Source: Chalciporus piperatus (taxonomy: Eukaryota > Basidiomycota > Agaricomycetes > Boletales > Boletaceae). From it: a stretch of 41,433 nt of DNA. The stretch is taken from contig JBBPTG010000216.1 in assembly GCA_038093975.1 (NCBI GenBank), positions 1 through 41,433 on the forward strand, given 5' to 3'. The notes beneath the pieces are model-generated. The model ran no database searches. It was not told where the DNA came from and worked only from the letters and a program-made list of their open reading frames with translations. Made by a program: the position numbers and the translations under genes. Positions 9,590 through 20,848 of the stretch are shown in pieces (the first letter of the stretch is position 1; each line of letters begins with the position of its first letter).

Positions 9590-9700
9590 GTATCATCTTG
9601 ACGTAACGAGAGCAGAGACTCGTAAATTGGAGCTGAGCGTTGAGCTGCAACGTCTCAAGCTCTAAGAACAGGCGATGAAGCAGGCGATGGCGACCGGTGA
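9590..9700 (+). pseudogene. Short coiled-coil fragment, possibly the end of a Harbinger ORF1
   Basis: One frame reads EQNKYHLDVTRAETRKLEL, SVELQRLKL, an in-frame TAA, then EQAMKQAMATGE before a GTGAGT donor-like site. It is a heptad-rich helix. It faces the Harbinger nuclease remnant at 9941-10189, matching the convergent gene order of the complete element at 24653-28112. Hence the suggestion of an ORF1 remnant, which is inference. Confidence 0.35.
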
Positions 9701-9940
9701 GTGTGATGATCTGATTTCCGAGTGATTAAATACTAGTTGTTCATGCATCCATTCCTCAGTTCCGTTTCGTGACATACTTTTAGTTTTTGTCCGTACTGCC
9801 AGTATTTCTGAATGATGACTCGGATTGCTATGTTCATGCTGTCAAGTGGTGTGAGAGGCTGCACATAAGATGCTGGCGGAATTGTTGTTCCTCTGTCCTT
9901 GCCTGCTCGTCAGCTTCCTCCCCCCCTCCCCCTCCTCTTC

Positions 9941-10189
9941 CTACTCCTCCTCGGCTTCTCTCTCATCATCTTCTTGATTCTCCCTTGCCATACTATAAAA
10001 TTCAGTTGATGACTTTAATCTGAGCCTTTCCTCAATCTCAATTATCATGTTGTGAAGAATCAGGCAATACCGAACCCAAGCGTTCGCATAATCCAGCTCC
10101 TCCTTTCCCTGGATTTGAAAACAGAGTTCACGTAGTGACTGAAATCGACCTTTGAGAGATCCATAGAAGTGCTCAGAGCGAACGCGCAC
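9941..10189 (-). pseudogene. Harbinger (DDE_Tnp_4) nuclease, C-terminal exon
   Basis: After a GTTCAG acceptor the exon reads VRVRSEHFYGSLKGRFQSLR and ILHNMIIEIEERL, ending in an acidic tail. RVRSEH supplies the third catalytic acidic residue, and LKGRFQSLR with ILHNMIIE are conserved positions of PIF/Harbinger nucleases. Compare RVRSEHCMGALKGRWQCLR in the intact copy at 26647-27879. The two Asp-containing N-terminal exons are missing, so this is a 5'-truncated remnant of a different, diverged element. Confidence 0.85.
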
Positions 10190-10219
10190 CTGAACAATAA
10201 TTATCAATGAAAATATCAT

Positions 10220-10907
10220 AATTCAAGAAAATATGAGATATAGTCTCGGGTATGCCCGGACTATAAAAGACTGTACTTTGTTTATTTTCAATCGACCTTT
10301 CTTTTCTCCACGCAACAATCTCTCTCTCTAAAACTCCGGAACCTTCGTCAACAGTTTTCGTCTGTTTCTACCTTCGTTCCACTAGACCTAACAGCAAGGA
10401 AGTGTTCGGAACATCCGTTTGTTTGTACAGAACATCATTTTCCAGTTCTTCAACAGTTTGGTACGCCGGAAACGAGTCCCTGTGCTTGTCTTCATTCCCT
10501 GGAATCCCTTTAGGGTCGAACTTATCGTACCCTTCATAATCATTTGCTACTGACCTTCTCGGGATTTCTATTCCTACAGAGGGTTTAGCGTTCTTACAAC
10601 TGGAGCCGTTGTTCCCCCTCATCCTTCGTCCTCCTACTCAGAACCCCGCTCTGAAGACTGGACCTACACAAGAGCATGCACAACACACAAGTCTTGTGCT
10701 AAGTCCTCCCTACTCTGTTCCTATCTTCTTACCTCTGAGCTTCAGCCCGAAGCTAACTACCTCATTCTCGTTCGAAACCCCTCAGACTTACTCCGGAGGG
10801 CACAGACATGACAGCAACATGGATGTACTTGGAGTAGAGAGCCCATCTTCATCATCAGACTCGGAGTCCGAGCTGGATGATGAATTAGGGTTTGACTCTG
10901 AGGAGCC
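10220..10907. other. Unassigned spacer between Harbinger remnant and copia element
   Basis: Both strands have moderately long open frames (minus 10622-10368, plus 10609-10995), but neither shows a domain I recognise. The plus strand has a TATA-like CTATAAAAG at about 10261 and an acidic serine-rich stretch SPSSSSDSESELDDELGF near 10830-10900. The right border at 10907/10908 is sharp, because the copia RNase H frame stops matching its family immediately after GRMK. Confidence 0.45.
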
Positions 10908-12250
10908 TTCATGCGCCCATGATGCTCTGGGTGCTTGGCTACCTGGATTGCGGACTGGTTGTCTATGCGAAGCACAGATGGCAAGGCCACAGTGAAACCA
11001 AGTTCATGTAGCAACTTGCACAACCAGAAGATCTCCTTACCTGCTTCAGCTGCAGCGATGAACTCAGCTTCTGTGGTAGACAGGGCGACGACAGGCTGAA
11101 GCTTGGACATCCAGGAGACGACGCCAGTGCCAATTTTGGCAACATACGCACCAGTGGAGCGACCAGTGTCCTTGCAGCCACCATGATCAGCATCAGACAA
11201 AGTGGAAAACACTTCTGAGCTGTGAGGATCAGGGGCATAAGTCAACGCATAGTCCAGAGTCCCTTGGACATAGCGGAACAAGTGCTTGACCGCTTGCCAG
11301 TGGGTAATGCCTGGATTAGCATTGAAGCGTGCAAGCAAACCCACTGAGTAAGCAATGTCAGGTCGAGTGGAGGTGGCGAGATACTGGAGTGAACCAATAG
11401 CACCACGGTAATCCACTGACTGCATGAACTGGTGCTCCTCTGGCGTCGCAGGGCACTGAGGACGAGAAAGGCGTGCTCCTGGATCCATGGGCGTCGTCAC
11501 AGGCTTACAGTCAGCCATGCCAAAGCGCTCGAGCATATCCACACAATACTGGCGCTGAGGTAAAGAGATGGAGCGCTTGGATCGGTCCCTGTCTATCTTG
11601 ATACCAAGAAGCTGAGTGGTGGGACCCAGATCGCGCAGCTTGAAGTGGTTCTTCAGCGCTTCAATGGCCTGCTCAATGGCCGGTCATATCATCGACGAAG
11701 ACAGGTAGGACGATGTGGACATCACCTCGAGCAAAGACATAGATGGAAGCATCTGAATATGTCTGAGTCCAGCCTAGTGACTCGAGCACTGAGCGCAATT
11801 TGCGATTCCAGCGATTACCCCCTTGCTTGGTGCCATACAAGGCCTTATCCAGCAAGCAGACCAACTTCTTGGGGTCGCATTCAGCAATCCCTCTCGCTGC
11901 TCCATGTAGACCTCACAGTCTATGTCACCATTCAAGTAGGCATGGGAAATGTCCACAGAGCGAAGGTGCATGTCATGGATGGCAGCTAGGGCGAGCACAA
12001 TCCTGACAGTGGGCAAGCGCACTGTAGGGGCAAATATCTCGAGGTAGTCAAAGCATGGACACTGGTTATAGCCTTTGGCGACTATACGCGCCTTGTAGCG
12101 CTCGACAGTGCCATCAGCATTGCGCTTGACCTTGAAAACCCACCTAGAGCCAATGACCTTGCGATCAGTTGGCTTTCGACCAAGCGCCAAGTGCCATTCG
12201 ATCTGTGCGCTCCCAGCTCTTCCTGAGCTGCCTGGATATGGACCATTGCT
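10908..12250 (-). pseudogene. Copia reverse transcriptase and RNase H
   Basis: Motifs in order are DRKVIGSRWVFKVKRNADG, RYKARIVAKGYNQ, VDISHAYLNGDID and EVYMEQREG, then a frameshift near 11885 to LDKALYGTKQGGNRW. The catalytic FVDDM follows near 11690, then a second frameshift to ALKNHFKLRDLGP. RNase H shows CKPVTTPMDP, SVDYRGAIGSLQYLA, TLSDADHGGCKDTGRSTGAY, LSTTEAEFIAAAEA and IDNQSAIQVAKH. The family sequence ends after HHGRMK. About 50 C-terminal residues and the 3' LTR are missing. Confidence 0.9.
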
Positions 12251-12299
12251 CTGCATCAGAACAATGAATTGCGTCTGCATAAGTCCTTGGTTCACTGGA

Positions 12300-13590
12300 A
12301 ATGCTCGATGAAGCCTTGAAAGCGTCCTCCTCGTCCTCAGAGTCTGAATCAGGGTTCAACTGCGCTGGGGTAAGCTTCCACCACTCTCTAGGAGGGTTTC
12401 TGCGCCTGGCAGGCAGTCTGGCACCAATGCCAACAGGACTCGAAGATTGAGGAGGAACATCAGGCGCAGGTAAAGCACCGGAACCCTCGAACTCATCATC
12501 AGAAGGCGGAGCAGGTCCAGGATTTAGACCCTGATCACCAGGAGCGACCACTGCATTACCAGGGTGCTCGACTGGGATCCCAACAGGCACAACAGGCGCT
12601 GCTGGTGGGTCAATCTCCCCCCCAAAATCCTGTGCCTGCAGAGCATCAGAGTCCTCATCATCAGGGATGAATGGAGGTCGATAAACGGCGTCAGCAGGCG
12701 GATCAGGAGGTGGTGGAGGCGCACCAGAATCGATAGAAGGGGTAGACCGCTTCTTGGCTAGGAAATAGCGCTCGTCAAAATCAGCGCGTTCAGAAATGAA
12801 GCTGCGCTTGGTGGTGGGGTTATAGAACTTCCAACCCTTGTACCCCTGTGGATAACCAACAAAGACGCACTTTTCAAAGTGAGAAGCGAGGGCTTGACGC
12901 TTGTCCTTCTGTACGTGCACATAGGTGGTACAGCCCCATACCCTCAGATGAGAGATGTCTGGTTTCAGCCCATGCCAGAGCTCGTAAGGCGTCTTATCCA
13001 CTGCATCAGTGGGGCATCGATTCCAGACATGGACGAGGGCAGATAGAGCCTCACCCCAGAATGCCATAGGCAGACCAGACTCATCCAACATAGCAGTTAT
13101 GCGCTCAGAGAGCACACGGTTGGCGCGTTCAGCGACACCGTTTTGCTGTGGACGATTTCTGACTGAATGCTGGCGCTCTATACCACTCTGGGTAGTGAAA
13201 TCAAGCATGGCTCGACTCATGTACTCACCGCCCTTGTCATCTCTCAACATCTTGATTTTGCGCTCAGACTGGTTCTCAGCATAAGCCTTGAACTGCTTGA
13301 ACGCATCAAAGACGTCGGACTTGGCCTTCATGGGGACCACAAAGCGATACCTGGAGTAATCATCAATGAAGGTCACCCAATAGCGAAAGCCAGAAAAGGT
13401 CCTATAGGGCACTTGATGTACATCAGAGTGTACCAGCTCGAGCGGACGAGAAGCGCGCCATTCCGAGCTAGGGAATGGGTTGGAATGCATCTTGCCAGCG
13501 AGGCAAGGTTCACAGACAGGGTTGGGCGGAGTCTTGACCTCCAGCTTGAGACCGGTCACCAAGTCACGCTCAATGAGCGCTTTTATTCGG
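12300..13590 (-). pseudogene. Copia integrase
   Basis: The open frame starts in the zinc-binding CEPCLAGKMH, followed by ELVHSDVHQVP (Asp 1), TFIDDYSRY, MLRDDKGGEY (Asp 2 region) and QQNGVAERANRV (Glu), then RVWGCTTYVHV and CVFVGYPQGYKGWK. A Pro/Ala/Asp-rich linker leads towards reverse transcriptase. The D,D,E residues are present, but the N-terminal histidines are deleted and the downstream frame is shifted near 12230, so polyprotein continuity is lost. Confidence 0.9.
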
Positions 13591-14554
13591 TGATAGGCTC
13601 AGTACAACCATCCAGCAATGTAGTGTTGTTGTCGTTGATAGAGGCGACGAAGACAGGAGGCCCAGAAGGCCTGGAGAACGTCATGTGAGAGGAGTTTATT
13701 AGGACAACGAAGTTGGAGTGACGAGCGAGGTACAGGACAGCGAGGAGATTGTTTTGAAGGTCAGGAACATGCAAGACATGAGTGAACTTGACCGCTCTAG
13801 CGCTCTTCCCCCCAATCACCGGGTGGAACACCACAGACCCAACACCAGAAGAATAGACAATGGTGTTGTCAGCCAATCTGATAGGCACGCGTTTTGGGGT
13901 ATAATTGCAAAGCCAGTGGCGATGAGGGGTCATATGAGAAGTGGCGCCTGAGTCTGCATTCCAATCGACGTCAGCATCGAGTTGGAGCGGTGAGAGGGGA
14001 TCAGAGGGATCACTGGAACGAAGACTTGCATTTCCTGCATACTCCACGACGTCCTGAGGTGTTTTGGATGAGGTTGAAGCGGCAGAGGAAGAGGCAGGGG
14101 TGGTGGTCGAAGCTGGGGTCTGGGTTTGATTGGCTTTCCTACCCTTGCTAGGACGCCTGGACGCTTTGTGGGACTCCTTGGCGCGCTGCAAAGCGAAGCA
14201 TTTGTGCGAACAGTGACCAGGCTTCTCACAGAAATCACAGGGCGCAGTAGGGTTACATCCACCAGCGCCAGAAGCGACAGCAAGGACGGATTCACCAGAC
14301 ATGGGGTCAGATCCATCAGCACGAGGGCGACGATTGATGTCCTCAGCTTGGAAGGCAGCCTTGACAGTGGCTTTGTCAAGGGTGGCAAGGAGGGATAGGG
14401 AAGAGGTGAAGTGGTAGTAGTCCTTCCCAAGGGCACGAATCATCGCCAGACAGGCCAACTCTTCGTCCAACTTGGCTGCCACTTGCCCACTCTTCAACAG
14501 CATGACTGATCTAAAGATGTCGTCAGAGAAAATGACTGAGTAAAATGAATTCAC
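13583..14554 (-). pseudogene. Copia gag C-terminus and aspartic protease
   Basis: The frame contains a helical gag stretch (ELACLAMIRALGKDYYHF), a CCHC zinc knuckle CDFCEKPGHCSHKC near 14250-14205, a Ser/Thr/Pro linker, and the protease active site DWNADSGATSHM near 13955. It ends at a TAA after DGCTEPITE. The integrase frame resumes at once with HRIKALIERDLVTG, so a stretch of roughly 20 codons carrying the usual HHCC histidines has been lost together with the frame. Confidence 0.88.
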
Positions 14555-14566
14555 CTACCAAAGTAA

Positions 14567-15060
14567 ATGCCCTTGCTACATCACCGACGGTGTATCCACC
14601 AGGAGGAATTTGCTGGTACTGTTTGAGACCTCCCTTTCCAAACAACCATGCAATGCATGGAGCACCTATATGAGAACAGTATCTCCAAAACTTGAAGTCA
14701 GGTCGGATTTTGTGAGCTCATCAGAGGGACAGAGTTCAAGGAGGATATGCAAGAGCTGACTCGTTGCCCCCATTTTCCGTTCCTTGGTGAAGTCTATGCC
14801 CAGACATCGTGGTACATTTCTCACCATTCGTCCGTAATGTTGCTGACTGGTATAGAATTGATACTGCCTTTGTTGATCAACCAGGGGATCCTCCTGCACT
14901 CCTGCATTGGGAAAAGAATGTGGCATAAAGCTGCCAAACAAGGGCAACTGTAAGACTGATGGGGAGTTGTTGAGTATGCTTCTGGAGCATTCAGTTCATG
15001 TTGCCACCCTTTCAGAAGTGAGAGCCAGGGGCCTTTCAAATTGTTCGTCACAAAATGTAA
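14567..15060 (-). pseudogene. Unrecognised exon pair next to the copia element
   Basis: Two well-formed exons read MVRNVPRCLGIDFTKERKMG to SFGDTVLI, then GAPCIAWLFGKGGLKQYQQ and GGYTVGDVARAFTLV. They are separated by what looks like a spliced junction near 14665. The second exon ends where the copia gag begins. I do not recognise the family. The clean codon pattern suggests a real host or transposon protein fragment rather than noise. Confidence 0.4.
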
Positions 15061-15383
15061 GTGTCCTGATAGAGTGTGTCCTTTCTCAGATCAGCCAGAA
15101 ACTCTGCCATGAGGGGCAGTAGGATTCCAAAATAAAACAACAAGGAAGATGAAAGGGCAGGGGAGAGAAACCATGGGCAGTCTTGCCTGGCTATTTTTGA
15201 CTGTTTGCCCACGGTTTGCCAATTGCAAGACTTCTATCTATCAAGAATAGACTGTGATTGCCATTAGTGTCCTGGCATTGATCAAATTGAAATGATGCAA
15301 ATTGAAAGGCTTATGGAGGAATTTTGCCTGCAATGAAAAGAGATACTAGATCATTGTTATTCTGAAGCCATGCAAGCATGTCA

Positions 15384-16108
15384 TCATCGCTGTTGAAAGA
15401 CTGAAGAAGGGATTTTCGAAATGTGCTGATGCTTGGTTCGTGCCATGGATGTCATGATAAAGAAAGGAAACCAGGAGCTTGTGTGGATTGGAGTTATGGA
15501 GTGAGCAATGAAATCATCATTGTATTTGCCATCTGCCAAAAGAAGATGGTTGTAGAGTGAGCTGGTTGCTGAGGCCTGTTGCTTGCTTGTCACAGTGGAG
15601 AAACCACCAAGGCCTTTTGATGCTGACTTATCTCTCAGTTGAGGGAAGTAGTGAGCACGAAAAAGCATGCAAAGAGTTTTGCTCATCAGATGGTGATACT
15701 GGATGTAAGTTGACCCAATAGTGGGCTCTTGTGCTTAATGAAAGAAGTGAATTACAGATTAAATGACATGATAAGGAGAACAAATACTTACCCCAAAGTG
15801 ACAGAATTTCATATCGAGGGATAGCAGCTCTGCAGGACGGCATCTGTATCTATGAGATACCTGGCCAATAATGCAGTTACCTGTAGCATTTCTCTCTCCA
15901 AAGCAGCTCTTTTTGGAGAAAATGATTCCAACTCTGTGAGCTTTGACAACCTGACTAACTTTATCAGTTCACCAGGGTCGCTGCACAGGACTCTGTCCAG
16001 CCAATCTTCACTAAGTGTGGGGTGCCTGCTGGGATAAGCAGTTGGTCTTTCCAAATTACAGCCTGAGATGTGGAGAGGCAAGGAGAGCTGGAATTGGTGG
16101 GGGTCCAC
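15384..16108 (-). pseudogene. Unrecognised intron-containing gene fragment
   Basis: One exon (16108-15800) reads VDPHQFQLSLPLHISG, LSEDWLDRVLCSDPGELIK and SKLTELESFSPKRAALEREM, followed by a GTAAGTA donor near 15792. After an intron the next block gives LLGQLT- or AHYWVNLHPV-type readings and a long frame (15686-15384) with KGLGGFSTVTSKQQASATSS. The frames do not join convincingly, so the gene is probably decayed. No domain is assigned. Confidence 0.35.
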
Positions 16109-16110
16109 CT

Positions 16111-16954
16111 CTATGGAAGCAAAATCACCATGTCACTGAGTTCACACAGCGACCGCTCTGGGGATTGCCAAGCCGGTAAGGCCTGATGATGTATCACGGC
16201 TGCGGGCTGTGCTAGTTCCGGTTGGGCACATCCGAATACTGATCCCAATACTGTGCTCGCATGGCATCTCAGGAGTACCACCTCAGATCTGGGCAAGCCA
16301 GACATGGGTAACACAGGGTAGGTGTTAATCCAGAGATGATGTCTGATATGGTACCTGGGCGGTCAAAAGCTTCAACGCCTTGTGGAACACTGTGTGTGAT
16401 GAGAAGATGAGAGACTATGTCCTCATGGACCTTTTTCCTCTGCACCCCAGTGAATGTTATGTCTAGATTATGTCTTAGCCACATGTTTGACAGGGTGTTC
16501 GACGCATGTTTGACACCCACCCTAAGTTCAATCAGAGGCCAACTATATAATATCTCAACTTCGACAAGAGGATACATGCGTCTACACAATCTATAACGAC
16601 TCGGGAGAAAGAAATGAATTGATCCACATATGCATCCGAATGCCAAAGGTGTCCACAACCATCCCATACGTATTGTCGATCATGTGGCTTGCGGTCATGC
16701 TGCTCTCGACCTCATTGACAAAATAGCACAGTGCGACATCCTTTTCCATCACACCAAGGAGAACTTGAGCTTCGCCATAATGACAAGCTGCCGCCATACT
16801 TCCATGACGAACACCTTAAATTGATTTCCGAACTGACCTTTTCCTACTGACTTGCTTTCCTTTTGCTCATACAGCGCTACCTAGCGCTCCATTCGACTTC
16901 TAACCTATCTAGATCGATTCCTCAGGTCATTTTACCTAGGGTACCAACTTGGTT
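16111..16954. other. Unassigned stretch with short minus-strand frames
   Basis: Minus-strand frames at 16667-16269 and 16797-16591 (reading VLLGVMEKDVALCYFVNE and YGMVVDTFGIRMHMW) look partly protein-like but lack any motif I know and are separated by stops. Beyond 16810 the sequence is pyrimidine-rich with no frame. They may be the 5' part of the same decayed gene as 15384-16108. Confidence 0.3.
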
Positions 16955-17246
16955 TGTTGCGTAGTCTTCTTTCCTTCTCTCTGCACTAGCAGAGCTTTAC
17001 CTTACACTTGTGTGGCGCTTCCTTGACGCTTTGTTTACCTTTGTTTACCTTGAAGCGCACACTCCTTCCAGAGTCCATTGTAGCTAACCTTCAGTTACTC
17101 ACATTGGACTCTAGGTACTGTTACCTATTTCTTCACTCAAATATATCCTTAGTTACTCACATTGGATCCTAGTCCAGGCTCCCAATAGCCTCTTGAGTCG
17201 ACCTAGCAACTGGCTAGTCCACCCCTGCAAGTCTTTGGCTGCAACA
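16955..17246 (+). mobile_element. Probable LTR (TGTTGC...GCAACA)
   Basis: A 292-bp block begins TGTTGCGTAG and ends GGCTGCAACA, a 6-bp inverted terminal repeat with TG...CA ends as in LTRs. It contains a repeated internal unit (GTTACTCACATTGGA at about 17095 and 17153). It is followed by TTTGGCATGGTGAGC, which resembles a degraded copia primer-binding site (TGGTATCAGAGC type). The flanks do not show a perfect 5-bp duplication, so the borders or the age are uncertain. It truncates the 3' end of the gene read on the minus strand. Confidence 0.45.
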
Positions 17247-18629
17247 GTTTGGCATGGTGAGCATTTGACGTGGTGTCAGAGTTTGACGTTGTTGTGAGCG
17301 TTATATCAAAATAGTAAGAAACAACTAAGTTTTCCACTTTAGGAAAGACAGGCATTTTACTCACATAACTATCAACATCCACATATGCCAAACTCAAGCC
17401 ACTAATCACGCCTAACTCAAGCCGCTGAAAGAAAGCTAAACCCCCTACAGGAAAGAAATCCAGGGAAGGTTAGTAGCAAAAGATTAAGAAGGGTACAATT
17501 AGTTCGGCTTGCCCAGACGGGTCGGTGGAACCAAGCAAGGACGTGAATGCACCGTGCAACAATGTTTGCCTTAATTCTTGAGCCCTAGGGTCATTTAGTG
17601 CACCCCTCCATTGTGCAACTGCCAACTTACTTAAAACATGTTTCGAAGGTATCGAGAATCTTCTTGGCAGGGATACCCACATTATCCAGTAGAAACTGTG
17701 CACGGCGACTGCCTCCAAAAAATGCTGAGTCTTTCCTCCCAACATCATCGACACCAGTGTAAATCACAGCACCAATAACTTCAACATCCTCGATATTTCT
17801 GTAGGCCGCAGCCTATAAAAGACTCAGCTGTGACACTCGAGAAGTTAGAATGGCGGAACATACCAGGGAGGAGAATTGCTTCCCTGCATTCTTTACGCGG
17901 AGTGCAGCACTCTGAGACCCAGTATCATTCTGCGGTTTGACCTCTAATTGTCTTCGGATCTCCGCCCTTTGCTCGTCGTTGGTCGTTACATCACATGTCT
18001 CCTTGAATGTTTTATACTCCATGACCACGCGCTCCTCCCAATCCTTCTGGGATTCTGCAGAGATAATGGTCAGAATATGTGGGTTGCCACTACATGAGCT
18101 ACACACCTTCTGATGTCTTGGGTTGATCTTGCACGAGAAAGGCGCGAAAGAGATTCACCAAGCTTGTTGCACGCGCTTTGTGGGTAGCAATCCCAGCTTC
18201 TAACAACACTGTGCGAGTGGTGCATCCGATTTCTTGTGCTACATCAGGAAAAATGACTTATGCCATATGTCACCATATGGCAATATTTGATGCTATTTGA
18301 TGCTATTTGATGTTATTTGTGCACTATGGGCCATATGGCAAAAAGGGAAAAGTACCCAACTATAGTGCATCATATAGCATACAAATAGCACCAAATTGCA
18401 TCATATAGCAGGGCCTGTAGACATGTAAAAGGCCTCTATCAATATAAGCTATATGTGCACAATGTGCACCAAATGGAAAAGTGAAAAAACAACTGGGGGC
18501 TTTTCCATATGGCGCCATTTTTCACTCGTTATGTCAAAATATCACACTTGAGTTAAAATACTTCCGGCTGAATTCATTGCTAATATAATACATGATGAAA
18601 CGAAAAGTAAAACAATCAAAACAATAAAT

Positions 18630-19400
18630 CTAAACGACGGGGGTATCAGCAGCAGAAATGGCAGTGTTAGCTGTAGTAGCGGGAATGGGGATGGGGATGG
18701 GGATGGGGATGGTGGTGGTGGCAGTAGCATTGGAGGTTTTGGCTTTGGTCTCCAGACTGGTGAAATCAAAGGAAAGGCCTGACAATGACGCTGGGTTCAC
18801 TCTGTATCGTTAAAAATCAGCGACGTCTTGTCAAAAATCAGTGAGAACTTACCTGGTGTCCTCCCGGATCCTCTTTTGAACGCCTGCCAGATAGGTTGGG
18901 CACTTTGCCTCAAATTCTTGGAGCATCTTCATGTAGTGCTCCCATCTGAATATGGATAGTAAAAATAAGCGTCAACTACAACTTGAAAAACTATATACCT
19001 TGGCCTGAAAACTGTGTCGTTGAACTCTTGAGGTGCCCCATCAATCAAGCCTACAAGGACGCATTCCACCTGTGAACTTGAATGTCAGCAATTGAAAATT
19101 AAGAGATACGAAACCTACCGCTCGATTCCCCCTTGAGTCCACCAAGTAGTCCGTATGCAGCAGGGACTGCATGGCATGCCTTCGCCACCAGCTCACCCCG
19201 AACCTGTGTAACTTCTCCCTGGGCCTGTACAGATTTTTAGTAGTACAGTAGTACATTGTCATTGAAAGGAATGGAACTTACATAGTCGATCAACCCTTTC
19301 TTGATCTGGAGGTCATCTTCCAGGGACTTGAGGAGAGAACTAATTCGTTGTTTGAGTTTGAGGAGGTGGATGGTGGTGGTGATGGGGCAAGCAGCCCAAG
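18630..19400 (-). CDS. Spliced ORF carried by the TIR element, function unknown
   Basis: Exons with consensus introns: up to 19282 (SSLLKSLEDDLQIKKGLIDY), 19224-19119 (VSWWRRHAMQSLLHTDYLVD), 19069-18999 (VECVLVGLIDGAPQEFND), 18945-18853 (WEHYMKMLQEFEAKCP) and 18801-18630 (Pro-Ile repeat, stop TAG at 18632-18630). Introns are 57, 49, 53 and 51 bp. The phase of the first listed junction is uncertain, because the downstream frame needs a shift of one. The upstream part extends into the proline- and arginine-rich duplicated region to about 19720. Either a captured host gene or the element's own gene. I do not recognise the family. Confidence 0.5.
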
Positions 19401-19900
19401 CACCGGTCGTGTGAGATGGCGGCGTGCGTGAACGAGCTCGCCGGCTCGTGAAAAAGCGATGGGGAGCTGTGGAGGGGGTCTGTGGTGAGTACATGTGGTG
19501 GTAGGTGAGTGGAAACTCACCTGATGATGGCGGCGGGGCTATCGAGCCCTCGCCAGCCGTGTTTTGATGTTGAGTTAGAGGCCTTGAGTTGGGAGGAGGT
19601 GTGGGAGGTGTCACGAGGTGGCGGCGTGCGCGAACGAGCTCGCCGGCTCGTAAAAAAGTGGTGGGGAGCTGTGGAGGGAGTCTGTGGTGAGTAGATGTGG
19701 TGGTGGGTAAGTGAAAACTCACCTAGTGAGGCCGGCAGGGCTGTTGAGCCCTCGCCGGCCGTGTTCGAGTGGGTGTTGAAGGTGGGAGGTGATGGTGGGG
19801 CACGAGCAGCTATGCTTGAGGTAAGTGGATGTGGTGGTGGGGGAGTGGAAACTCACCTAGTAAGGCCGGCAGGGCTGTTGAGCCCTCGCCGGCCTGGGCG
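19400..19900. repeat. Diverged duplications of an exon-intron border
   Basis: A block GTGGAAACTCACCT followed by GGCGGGGCT or GGCAGGGCTGTTGAGCCC occurs at about 19509, 19711 and 19845. A second block GAACGAGCTCGCCGGCTCGT occurs at about 19430 and 19633. On the minus strand each first block reads as an exon end followed by a GTGAGTTT donor, so an exon with its splice site has been duplicated two or three times. This probably lengthened the N-terminal region of the ORF above. Confidence 0.65.
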
Positions 19901-20786
19901 CAGGGGCAGCACATTTGTTTGAGCGGGTGGAGGTGGGCATGTTGCTAAAACTTGGTTGGGTGTGAAAGAACGAACGGGAGAGAAGAAAAAAACTCATCTT
20001 GGGTAGAAATATGTGTGTGATGAAGTTGAAGGCTGTGGGAACGGTGGATAAGCAGACAAGTGGCAGAAACACACTCTTGTTCCCCAAATAGTCCCAAGAC
20101 ATCCATGGACGAGACCGCTGCGACAACCACAGCGAACACGTCCGTTGACGCCAACGCGAATGGAAATGTGGACAGGAACTCACCTACCAACAATTACCAG
20201 AGCGCGTTGCTCGAGGCGGGAGAGAAACAGGTCGAGCAGCACAAGCGACGAGCTTAATGCTCGCAGAGATCACACATCGAGAGTGTCTATATCAGGAAAA
20301 GGTCGGGTCTCTGTCGCACACTGCTGTTTCGTAAGTCCGCCCTGCCTGACTTCGCAACTTCGCAACTCACACATCACAAACACACAATCGAACACATCCG
20401 CGGACGCATGACTTGCCTCTTACCTGAGGGCAACGACTCGAAGGTGGGGGCAACGAGGTACTAACGAGCAGAACACGAACGGAAACACCGACACAACGCA
20501 CACCCAATTGTGTGCATTGTGTTTCTGTTTCTCATTGTCGTAGTTGTCGTAGTCGAGGATGATGGTGAGGTGCCAGTGGGTGTGCGTCGTGAGTCGCGAC
20601 CGATGTCGCTCGTTGTGTTGTTGTTGCCGTCGGGTTCGCTGTCTCGTCCATTGCCACTGCTCTCTTTGTCCGACTTCTCCCACTCCTCCTCTCGACCTCT
20701 GGGGACCTCGACTCGACTCAATACATCTGGTAAGTCGTTGCCTTCATATTCTACACTCTCCAAATGTCCATGCACGATCTCTTGAG

Positions 20787-20848
20787 CTCATGTTACGACC
20801 GTATGGTCGCACAGCTCGGTTCGTGCGTTTGTGCAATCGTAACATGAG
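20787..20848. repeat. Hairpin with LTR-like ends TGTTACGA...TCGTAACA
   Basis: CTCATGTTACGA (20787-20798) and TCGTAACATGAG (20837-20848) are 12-bp inverted arms. Between them is a smaller stem CGACC/GGTCG. The ends TGTTACGA are the same as the start of the solo LTRs at 4009 and 25723 (TGTTACGAACG) and the gypsy LTR at 39593. No target duplication is visible. It sits inside a region (20400-21270) of serine-rich and acidic open frames on both strands that I cannot assign. Confidence 0.5.

Larger units (their letters stand above)
10908..14554 (-). mobile_element. Ty1/copia retrotransposon, truncated at both ends
   Basis: On the minus strand the order is gag zinc knuckle, aspartic protease, integrase, reverse transcriptase, RNase H, which is the Ty1/copia order. 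The 5' LTR and most of gag are absent; the region to the right of about 14554 is unrelated. The 3' end is cut inside RNase H, and no LTR is found. Several frameshifts and a small deletion between protease and integrase show that it cannot move by itself. GC content and codon use are more uniform than in the neighbouring debris, suggesting a younger insertion than the copia pieces at 1-2386. Confidence 0.9.

Noticed and set aside
10609..10995. 128-residue plus ORF
   Set aside because: Its last part overlaps the well-supported copia RNase H on minus, and the rest has no motif; kept only as a note in the spacer.
17445..17496. Intron 17496-17445 joining LI to GGLAFF
   Set aside because: Recounting the G-run (five G) gives a stop in phase 0; a different donor is needed, so the last exon junction of that gene is left open.
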